From contig NZ_JRPA02000016.1 in assembly GCF_000765675.1 (NCBI RefSeq), positions 1 to 37,426 of the forward strand: DNA of 37,426 nucleotides. Reading direction: 5' to 3'. This document shows positions 32,937 through 37,426 of this stretch, piece by piece. A model generated the notes under the pieces. The model was not told where the DNA came from. It worked only from the letters and a program-made list of their open reading frames with translations, and ran no database searches. Positions within the stretch are counted from its first letter, which is position 1. Every line of letters begins with the position of its first letter. This stretch comes from Helicobacter sp. MIT 05-5294 (GTDB lineage Bacteria; Campylobacterota; Campylobacteria; Campylobacterales; Helicobacteraceae). The translations under genes and the position numbers were made by a program.

Positions 32937-33249
32937 TGCCTAACTCCTTGAATAGTTCTTTGTATGCGTGTAGTTCTGCCTCGCAACTCTCATCGCGCAC
33001 TTCAATTTCTAAGATTTTGCTAGTGTCCACAACATTCGCTTTAATAGAAAGTTCTTTTAATGCCTTATTTTGTTTTTCTAGTGCCTCGCTTAAATTGCTA
33101 TTGCTTTCATTTAAGACTTGTATTCTTGCTTCAAGCTGTGCGATTTGCTCTATTTTTGCTTCATACATATACCACAACATAGAGGCAAGCAAAAACAATA
33201 ATGCACAACACCCTAGAGAAATATAAAGCCCGATATTTTTAATTTCCAT
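32926..33249 (-). CDS. Inner-membrane spanin-like protein
   Basis: The product is 107 residues: a membrane span near the N-terminus (about 7-27, LYISLGCCALLFLLASMLWY) followed by a coiled coil (IEQIAQLEARIQVLNESNSN) and a short tail. This is the Rz (i-spanin) shape. A lipoprotein that could be its outer-membrane partner is encoded in the same cassette at 33863. The ATG overlaps the previous stop (TAATG), with GGAG upstream. Spanins fuse the membranes at the last lysis step. No sequence family is recognised. Confidence 0.45.
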   Translation of the reverse strand: MEIKNIGLYISLGCCALLFLLASMLWYMYEAKIEQIAQLEARIQVLNESNSNLSEALEKQNKALKELSIKANVVDTSKILEIEVRDESCEAELHAYKELFKELGNEK

Positions 33250-33560
33250 TATCTTTCTCCATTATAAATTTTTTCTGCTCTATCTCCCACAGATTCAAGA
33301 ATGCTATAGCAAAAATAATTTTCCTCTTTGTCTATTTGGAGTAATTGGAAATATTCCAAATACTCTCCCTCTAGAGCCTTTATGATTTTCGCTTTTGTCA
33401 TCTCTCCTTTCTCATACCTGCTAGCATTTGAAATTTGCCTACCCATACCAAGGCAAAGGAAGCCACTCTCAATAATTTCTTCCTCTACATCTTGAATAGA
33501 AACCTCAGCCATTGCAAAGCTTTGAATACATACAAGCAATAATAAGAAAAACCTTTTCAT
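33249..33560 (-). CDS. Secreted periplasmic protein, unknown
   Basis: The product is 103 residues with a standard signal peptide (KRFFLLLLVCIQSFAMA, cleavage before EVS). The mature part is acidic and contains three or so Cys, including FLCLGMGRQI. It lies between two membrane-protein genes in the cassette and overlaps both by a stop/start sharing. A lysis regulator or superinfection-exclusion factor is possible, but neither is shown. Confidence 0.5.
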   Translation of the reverse strand: MKRFFLLLLVCIQSFAMAEVSIQDVEEEIIESGFLCLGMGRQISNASRYEKGEMTKAKIIKALEGEYLEYFQLLQIDKEENYFCYSILESVGDRAEKIYNGER

Positions 33561-33859
33561 TACATATCCTTTAAGATTTTATTTGTTTCTCGCATTAGCT
33601 CTAAATGCTCTTTTTCCATTTGCTTAAGCTCCTCTAATTTTCTATTAGGGTTATACTTCTGCGCACTTTCAAATCCCTCTCTTTTTAGCCTTGAAGCCGG
33701 TTTATCCGCGTTCCCTGCTTGCTGTATATTATTTGCGGAATCATCGCTATGTATTGGGTTTAAAAGTGCTAAATTTACAAACACAATAATGCAAAAAATA
33801 AGATACCATATCACGCCACTTTTAAAAGCTTTCCAAGCAAAACCTAAAATCTTTAACAT
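33560..33859 (-). CDS. Single-span membrane protein
   Basis: The product is 99 residues: a membrane segment at about 16-34 (VIWYLIFCIIVFVNLALL) and a polar, partly coiled C-terminal domain (EELKQMEKEHLELMRETNKI). AAAGGAG precedes ATG 33859. The shape would also suit an i-spanin or an antiholin. It is 3 bp from the lipoprotein gene. Confidence 0.5.
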   Translation of the reverse strand: MLKILGFAWKAFKSGVIWYLIFCIIVFVNLALLNPIHSDDSANNIQQAGNADKPASRLKREGFESAQKYNPNRKLEELKQMEKEHLELMRETNKILKDM

Positions 33860-33862
33860 AAT

Positions 33863-34099
33863 TTACTCCTTTGTGCAATCTTTTGCAATTTGTTCTACTT
33901 GCCTATAATATATAGCAAGTTCTTTATGCGACTTAAAGCTCCCGTCCTCTTTTGGTTTTTGAGGTAACTCTAAATTACATTTAATCGGTATTAAAACCTC
34001 TTTAACCTCAACTTTGTAAGTTGGCTTACTCGCACAACCTACAAAATAAACTCCAACTAAAGCCATTGATAAGGCAAAACTAATCATCACTCTATGCAT
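33863..34099 (-). CDS. Small lipoprotein, possible outer-membrane spanin
   Basis: The product is 78 residues. The N-terminal hydrophobic signal ends in a lipobox-like VYFVGCASK, so Cys22 is probably lipidated. The mature part contains EVLIPIKCNLELPQKPK, a Pro-containing segment, and ends with a Cys near the C-terminus. Small lipoproteins next to a membrane-anchored coiled-coil protein fit the two-component spanin model. AAAGGAATAAA precedes ATG 34099. Confidence 0.5.
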   Translation of the reverse strand: MHRVMISFALSMALVGVYFVGCASKPTYKVEVKEVLIPIKCNLELPQKPKEDGSFKSHKELAIYYRQVEQIAKDCTKE

Positions 34100-34108
34100 T
34101 TTATTCCT

Positions 34109-34948
34109 TTAAATTTGCGGTATTCCCTCCTCTGCGTCTAAGGTCATAGCCATAACCTCTTTGTCCTGCATTAATTCCTCTAAGTCTTTTATTTCATAAT
34201 TAGAAGCCTCTTTTTGGATTTTTGCTTCAACTTCATTTTCAATATCTATTGCCCTAGCGATAGTTTCCTCTTTTTCTGTTAAAGCTTGTTTGCTTAAAAC
34301 ATATTTGATAGCTTTTGCAAGATACATTTCCTCAAACCATTCGTCATAAGGGCTATTCCTGCCTTTTTTAACGCTAGGGCTGCAACCTTTGATTTTGTCA
34401 ATCTTTTTCGCACTAACAAAATTTACAATCTCTGACGCGTCTTTATCCTTAATCAACACCACAACGCCTAAAAGATTATCATTGAACCACTTCCTGTTTG
34501 TTTCATCTCTTTGTGCATAATTTGGAACAAATGTTAAATTGCCCTCAAAAGTTGAGAAGTCAATATTAAAAGTATCACACTTAAACACGCAAAACGCCCT
34601 AGACTTCTTGCCGACTTTCTCTAAAATAGATTGCCAACCTTTATAACTAATAACAGGTTCTGCTTCTATTCCATACTTTAAAACATAAGATTGCTTTAGG
34701 GTTTGGTTTATATCTAGTCCAATTTCTGCCAAAGAAAACGCACTTCTAATGATACTTGCGGGGCTACAACTAGATAATATGCTGTTTCCTGCAATGTTAA
34801 TCAAGCTTGATTTAAACCTTTGAACCTTTGCAGAATCTCCCGCAAAAAAATCATTTAGTTTTTTATGCGATGAATCGCTCTCTAGTATGGTGGCTATCAT
34901 TTTTTGATTTGAAGCTCTAGACTCATTTAGCTTTGCAACTTCATTCAT
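34109..34948 (-). CDS. recT: RecT-family single-strand annealing protein
   Basis: The product is 279 residues from ATG 34948 with AGAGG at good distance (the frame continues two codons up to a TTG). The family pattern is clear: IIRSAFSLAEIGLDINQTLK, then YKGWQSILEKVG, LLGVVVLIKDKD and SPYDEWFEEMYLAKAIKYVL. It anneals complementary single strands produced by an exonuclease, here presumably the one at 15147. Residues 240-279 are an acidic tail. The start overlaps the end of the small cysteine gene. Transcription should begin at the operator at 35162. Confidence 0.85.
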   Translation of the reverse strand: MNEVAKLNESRASNQKMIATILESDSSHKKLNDFFAGDSAKVQRFKSSLINIAGNSILSSCSPASIIRSAFSLAEIGLDINQTLKQSYVLKYGIEAEPVISYKGWQSILEKVGKKSRAFCVFKCDTFNIDFSTFEGNLTFVPNYAQRDETNRKWFNDNLLGVVVLIKDKDASEIVNFVSAKKIDKIKGCSPSVKKGRNSPYDEWFEEMYLAKAIKYVLSKQALTEKEETIARAIDIENEVEAKIQKEASNYEIKDLEELMQDKEVMAMTLDAEEGIPQI

Positions 34949-35141
34949 CTCCAACCTCTTTCAAGTTCTCGAAATTTTCATAACTTATGCAATCCTTGCA
35001 ATCCTCGCAACGCTTGCATTCAACGCAATCAACGCAATCAATGCAATCACATAGAGTGTTGCTTAGTGCTTTCGCTTCCTCCTCGCTAAACTTATCCTTA
35101 GACCATTTGTTGCCGTTAATTTCCCAAAAGGCTTGTTCCAT
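34941..35141 (-). CDS. Short cysteine-triplet protein
   Basis: The product is 66 residues. The first 39 are identical to those of the long protein at 36829, including the conserved start MEQAFWEINGNKW. From residue 31 there are eight Cys (31, 33, then every third to 51), and then a different tail (ISYENFENLKEVGDE). The upstream DNA is also identical (176-bp repeat). It seems to be a truncated or recombined copy of the long gene that now ends in front of recT. A metal- or redox-related role is conceivable but unproven. Confidence 0.65.
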   Translation of the reverse strand: MEQAFWEINGNKWSKDKFSEEEAKALSNTLCDCIDCVDCVECKRCEDCKDCISYENFENLKEVGDE

Positions 35142-35199
35142 TTCTCTATCCTTTGTTTTAATTTATGATGTAATTATAATCATAAATAACTTAAAGGAA
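35024..35199. repeat. 176-bp direct repeat, copy A
   Basis: This segment is identical by eye to 37251-37426. It covers the operator/promoter, the leader and the first 39 or so codons of the cysteine genes. Copy B is cut by the window end. Confidence 0.75.
35162..35186 (-). promoter_or_regulatory. Palindromic operator/promoter, copy 4
   Basis: Same 25-bp core as copies 1, 3 and 5. It is 21 bp before ATG 35141 and 15 bp after the stop of the frameshifted chaperone product. It should drive the short cysteine gene, recT and possibly the lysis and terminase genes. Confidence 0.7.
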
Positions 35200-35200
35200 T

Positions 35201-35721
35201 CTAAAATTTCTTATTATTTTTAGCTTTTGCTTCTGCGTCTTTGTATTCTAAAATCTCACGCAAGTTTTTGTAGTAGTGTATGCAGAATGTGTGAATGGCG
35301 TTCTCTATATCCATTTCCATAACTTCACGCCAAGTGTATATTTTTAATTCCACTAGCCCCGCAACTATGCTATCATAAGGACTTTTTAACGGGGTTGCTT
35401 TGCTTCCTTTTAGTGTTGGAAGCTCTGCAATTTTTCCAAAAAACCCTTAATTCTATTCATAAATTGCGCGCTAATTTCAATTACTGCAAATTCATTGTCA
35501 AAGATTTGCCCAATCGTGTTCTCATCAACACTATCAATCCATTGCGTCCCTTGCTTTACCTTTAAATGCTTTAGTGCGATAGTATCAATAATGCTATTTG
35601 CTTCTTTGATTTGTGAAGTTGTCGCATTCTCTTTTGCTAAGATAAACATAGCATTTTTGATTTCTAACGCGTCTTGCACACTTACGCGTGTAAAGTCATA
35701 TTCTATATTTCCGATTTTCAT
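35201..35721 (-). CDS. Tail assembly chaperone, -1 frameshift product (gpGT-like)
   Basis: The first frame reads TTT TTG at codons 94-95 with a T before it (T TTT TTG, 35443-35437), a canonical -1 slippery heptamer. After a shift the frame continues for 78 codons, ending at TAG 35201, and gives 173 residues. The extra part (FFGKIAELPTLKGSKATP, then VELKIYTWREVMEMDIENAI) has the Y-T-W-x-E-V pattern of gpT-like chaperone domains and no start codon of its own near its beginning. G and GT-type proteins guide tape-measure assembly in dsDNA phages. The tape-measure gene is 11 kb away, which is unusual. A sequencing error in the T6 run would give the same picture. Confidence 0.6.
35410..35721 (-). 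CDS. Tail assembly chaperone (gpG-like)
   Basis: The product is 103 residues, beginning KIGNIEYDFTRVSVQDALEI, the usual start of tail assembly chaperones, with a helical remainder and end IKGFLEKLQSFQH. It is the major, unshifted product of the frameshift pair. AAGGATATAAA precedes ATG 35721. It would bind the tape measure before the tube forms. Confidence 0.6.
   Translation of the reverse strand: MKIGNIEYDFTRVSVQDALEIKNAMFILAKENATTSQIKEANSIIDTIALKHLKVKQGTQWIDSVDENTIGQIFDNEFAVIEISAQFMNRIKGFLEKLQSFQH
35437..35443 (-). promoter_or_regulatory. -1 ribosomal frameshift site
   Basis: The heptamer T TTT TTG is in frame 0 at codons 94-95, 9 codons before the zero-frame stop. GG and a run of A follow. 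No stable downstream structure was recognised by eye. Confidence 0.5.
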
Positions 35722-35731
35722 TTTATATCCT

Positions 35732-35830
35732 TTAAGATTTGTTGGATTTTGTCTTTTTTTTGGCTGGACATCTAAAGTTAAAAAGCTTTGGAGTAAGTGG
35801 CAACTTAAATTTCAAGGGGGCAAAATCCAT
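35732..35830 (-). CDS. Possible 32-residue basic peptide
   Basis: An ATG at 35830 is preceded by AAGGGG (5 nt spacing) and opens 32 codons, beginning MDFAPLKFKLPLTPKLF and ending in a Lys-rich tail. Its stop (TAA 35732) falls just before the ribosome-binding site of the tail chaperone. The SD and codons 3-6 can pair in a hairpin (35813-35842), with the ATG in the loop. No family is recognised. Confidence 0.4.
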   Translation of the reverse strand: MDFAPLKFKLPLTPKLFNFRCPAKKKTKSNKS

Positions 35831-35842
35831 AAAAACCCCTTG
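35813..35842 (-). promoter_or_regulatory. Hairpin that would sequester the SD, copy B
   Basis: CAAGGGG and CCCCTTG pair across a 16-nt loop that contains the ATG of the 32-residue frame. A similar hairpin with the same loop size lies at 36206-36233. Confidence 0.45.
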
Positions 35843-35846
35843 ATAT

Positions 35847-36092
35847 TTAAACCTTTAAAAATTCTCTCATTTTATGCTTTTTGTTTGTATCCTCACACAT
35901 AAAGATATTGCTTGTGTTAATTGACTTAATTAAGTCGTTCATATCAAAAATAGCCACATAAGCACTTTTGTTTGCTTCCTTGTCTATCTTTGATATACCT
36001 ACTTCAAAATCGTTTGCACGATAAGAAAATCCCTCTTTAAGATTCCTGCTAATTGTAAGTTTTATTGTTCTTATGTAATCGTTTCTACACAT
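35847..36092 (-). CDS. Small protein of unknown function
   Basis: The product is 81 residues with a basic N-terminus (RTIKLTISRNLKEGFSYR) and a more acidic second half containing DFEVGISKIDKEANKSAYVA. AGGGCG precedes ATG 36092. It lies in the accessory region between the operator at 37389 and the tail chaperone. No family is recognised. Confidence 0.5.
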   Translation of the reverse strand: MCRNDYIRTIKLTISRNLKEGFSYRANDFEVGISKIDKEANKSAYVAIFDMNDLIKSINTSNIFMCEDTNKKHKMREFLKV

Positions 36093-36132
36093 TTATTCGC
36101 CCTATATTGCTTTTGACTTTATGAGTTCGGTT

Positions 36133-36222
36133 TTAGTATTTGGATGAATTCGTATAGCAAAGCTTAAAGGTCTCTTGAGTTTCAAAGATTCGAAAAAGGA
36201 AATCACAGAGGAGCAAAAGCAT
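36133..36222 (-). CDS. Doubtful 29-residue hydrophobic peptide
   Basis: ATG 36222 is preceded by AGAGGG (4 nt) and opens 29 codons (MLLLLCDFLFRIFETQ...). The SD and codons 4-6 can pair in a hairpin with the ATG in a 16-nt loop, as at 35813-35842. The rest of the gap 36093-36246 shows nothing else. Confidence 0.25.
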   Translation of the reverse strand: MLLLLCDFLFRIFETQETFKLCYTNSSKY

Positions 36223-36233
36223 AAAACCCTCTG
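36206..36233 (-). promoter_or_regulatory. Hairpin that would sequester the SD, copy A
   Basis: CAGAGG and CCTCTG pair across a 16-nt loop (GTTTTATGCTTTTGCT in transcript sense). Loop size and TTTTATG...TTTTGC core are shared with the hairpin at 35813-35842, while the stems differ. It may instead act as a weak terminator for the gene at 36247. Confidence 0.4.
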
Positions 36234-36246
36234 AAGCCCTTAGACC

Positions 36247-36804
36247 TTAAATATCTCCATAAAACACCCAATGCTTCACGCCTTTTTCTATATGAAAGAT
36301 ATATTTTCCTGCCGCTCTAAAATCTGCAAACTCTCTTACAATATAAACTGCGTTTTCTGCTTCCTCTTGTGGTAAGTCCCTAAAGTAACGAACCTCTTTT
36401 ATAGGCGTCATATCATAGCTTATCAAATCGTCTTTTTTATCATTTTTGCATTCCGCCTCTAAAAACTCATCAATAGTTTTCCTAAAATGTTTTTCTGCAT
36501 TTACTACATCAATGCCACCTTGAAAATCCCTAAGCTCTACTTCTTTATTCGTAATTAATTGCCATTCTGTGGAATAGTTGTAACAAAACACGAAGCATTG
36601 AATTACAAGCTTTAAATCTTTTCTAATTAGCCAAAACGCTATTCTATTGTCTTGTTCTGGAATATATGAGAAGTCAAGCTTAATCTCTTTTTCTGCTCTA
36701 TTCCAAAAGCGAGGCTTCTCTCTCAACCTTTTTTCATAGTGCACCATAATCTCTTGGCGCAAAACAATCCCTGAATCACTAAACAAGCTTTTTACTTTGG
36801 TCAT
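36247..36804 (-). CDS. Unknown accessory protein
   Basis: The product is 185 residues with a charged N-terminal part (VHYEKRLREKPRFWNRAEKE), a hydrophobic middle (LKLVIQCFVFCYNYS) and an aromatic C-terminus (KGVKHWVFYGDI). GGAGG precedes ATG 36804, 24 bp behind the long cysteine gene. I do not recognise a family. Placed first in the early direction, it may be a host-takeover or anti-defence protein, but this is only a guess from position. Confidence 0.5.
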   Translation of the reverse strand: MTKVKSLFSDSGIVLRQEIMVHYEKRLREKPRFWNRAEKEIKLDFSYIPEQDNRIAFWLIRKDLKLVIQCFVFCYNYSTEWQLITNKEVELRDFQGGIDVVNAEKHFRKTIDEFLEAECKNDKKDDLISYDMTPIKEVRYFRDLPQEEAENAVYIVREFADFRAAGKYIFHIEKGVKHWVFYGDI

Positions 36805-36828
36805 TATGTTTATTCCTCCAACTTAAAA

Positions 36829-37368
36829 TTAATTACAAGGTATTCTTTTTGGCTTGTTGTCATAACATTTTATTAAACACTCTCTATTCCTGCAATCCTC
36901 GCAATCCTCGCAATATTCGCAATCCTCGCAATACTCGCAATCCTCGCAATTATCGCATTCCTTGCACTCAATGCAATACTCGCAATTATCGCAATATTCA
37001 CAATAATCGCAGTTTTCGCAACAAATGCAGCCCTTACAACCTCTGCAGCTCTTGCAATCATTGCAATTTTCGCAATCAATGCAGCCCTTACAACCTCTGC
37101 AGCGTTTGCAACCTCTGCAGCTTTTGCAGCTTTTGCAGCGTTTGCAATCCTTGCATTTTTCACATTTATAGCAATATTCACAATAATCGCAATCGTCGCA
37201 ATCCTTACAACCAATGCATTCTTTGCATTCCTCGCACTCAATGCAATACTCGCAATCAACGCAATCAATGCAATCACATAGAGTGTTGCTTAGTGCTTTC
37301 GCTTCCTCCTCGCTAAACTTATCCTTAGACCATTTGTTGCCGTTAATTTCCCAAAAGGCTTGTTCCAT
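36829..37368 (-). CDS. Long cysteine-triplet protein
   Basis: The product is 179 residues with 48 Cys (27 percent). After a normal 30-residue start (MEQAFWEINGNKWSKDKFSE), Cys occurs at every third residue without break from 33 to 159, with mostly charged or Gly/Tyr residues between (for example KDCKRCKSCKSC and CEYCEDCEYC). The DNA shows a matching 9-bp periodicity with GCAATC-like words. Such Cys-x-x repeats could bind many metal ions or be cross-linked into a rod, comparable in geometry to other three-residue repeat solenoids. Repeat expansion or contraction is likely. AAAGGATAGAG precedes ATG 37368, 21 bp from operator copy 5. Confidence 0.7.
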   Translation of the reverse strand: MEQAFWEINGNKWSKDKFSEEEAKALSNTLCDCIDCVDCEYCIECEECKECIGCKDCDDCDYCEYCYKCEKCKDCKRCKSCKSCRGCKRCRGCKGCIDCENCNDCKSCRGCKGCICCENCDYCEYCDNCEYCIECKECDNCEDCEYCEDCEYCEDCEDCRNRECLIKCYDNKPKRIPCN

Positions 37369-37426
37369 TTCTCTATCCTTTGTTTTAATTTATGATGTAA
37401 TTATAATCATAAATAACTTAAAGGAA
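37251..37426. repeat. 176-bp direct repeat, copy B
   Basis: Identical by eye to 35024-35199; the window ends inside it. Confidence 0.75.
37389..37413 (-). promoter_or_regulatory. Palindromic operator/promoter, copy 5
   Basis: Same 25-bp core, 21 bp before ATG 37368, with TATAAT on the minus strand inside the palindrome. What lies upstream is outside the window. Confidence 0.7.

Noticed and set aside
36849-37316. Long frames overlapping the cysteine gene on both strands, and a CRISPR-like look of the 9-bp repeats
   Set aside because: The 9-bp periodicity keeps all frames open. Only the minus frame with MEQAFWEINGNKW has an SD and promoter. Repeat units are far too short and have no spacers, so it is not a CRISPR array.
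1-37426. Circular closure of the window (right end joining left end)
   Set aside because: Joining the ends would run the left fibre gene through the operator palindrome to a stop after IIITS, unlike all other operator junctions, where the gene stops before it. No terminal overlap is visible.
1-37426. tRNA genes, integrase and attachment sites
   Set aside because: I looked for tRNA-like cloverleaf ends and for tyrosine or serine recombinase motifs in the translated genes and saw none. The absence is by eye only.

Overview
The window is a nearly complete genome, or most of a prophage, of a contractile-tailed (myovirus-type) phage. It is AT-rich, its proteins are rich in Lys and Asn, and the genes are tightly packed with many ATGA/TAATG overlaps. 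Cysteine-triplet proteins such as the one at 36829-37368 are something I associate with Helicobacter and Campylobacter. A phage of a Campylobacterota host is therefore my best guess, but this is inference. I see no host genes, integrase, transposase, lysogeny repressor, tRNA, rRNA or CRISPR array. Almost everything is on the minus strand, so functional order runs from the right end to the left.

Right end (37426-34941): short accessory genes, including a long cysteine-triplet protein and a truncated paralogue, unknown small genes, and a tail assembly chaperone pair apparently made by a -1 frameshift (35201-35721). Then come RecT (34109-34948), four small envelope or lysis proteins (32926-34099), terminase, portal and a MuF-type head morphogenesis protein (27512-32608), the baseplate genes gp25-like, J-like and I-like (24728-27515), the tape measure protein (23200-24726), tail fibres (18620-23200), and further baseplate genes with a holin between them (16403-18620). 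A second small early block (14130-16343) holds an exonuclease that could partner RecT, a RusA-like resolvase and small unknown genes. The capsid and tail-shaft block (5493-14088) follows: protease/scaffold, cement protein, major capsid protein, neck connectors, sheath, tube and spike. The left end has a 0.9 kb non-coding region that may be an origin, a replication-initiator-like gene, a coiled-coil gene and SSB. A small plus-strand lysis unit (M15 endolysin plus a possible small membrane protein) and the start of another tail-fibre gene complete the window.

Five copies of one palindromic promoter/operator (TTTATGAT, 9 nt, ATCATAAA, with the -10 box inside) stand in front of the cysteine genes with RecT, the exonuclease/RusA group, a small unknown group and the coiled-coil/SSB group. 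This suggests one regulator for the recombination and accessory genes. The capsid block instead starts from an extended -10 promoter without that palindrome.

The most unusual object is in the MuF gene. It is interrupted by a 322-residue intein placed exactly at the conserved Cys of the MuF motif. The opposite strand of this intein carries a 300-codon gene with its own promoter-like sequence and Shine-Dalgarno site, which looks like a homing endonuclease (helix-turn-helix plus a PD-(D/E)XK/Vsr-like nuclease motif). The two genes are in exact codon register, so each endonuclease codon is the reverse complement of an intein codon. The antisense gene ends at intein codon 2, so the whole endonuclease unit lies inside the intein.
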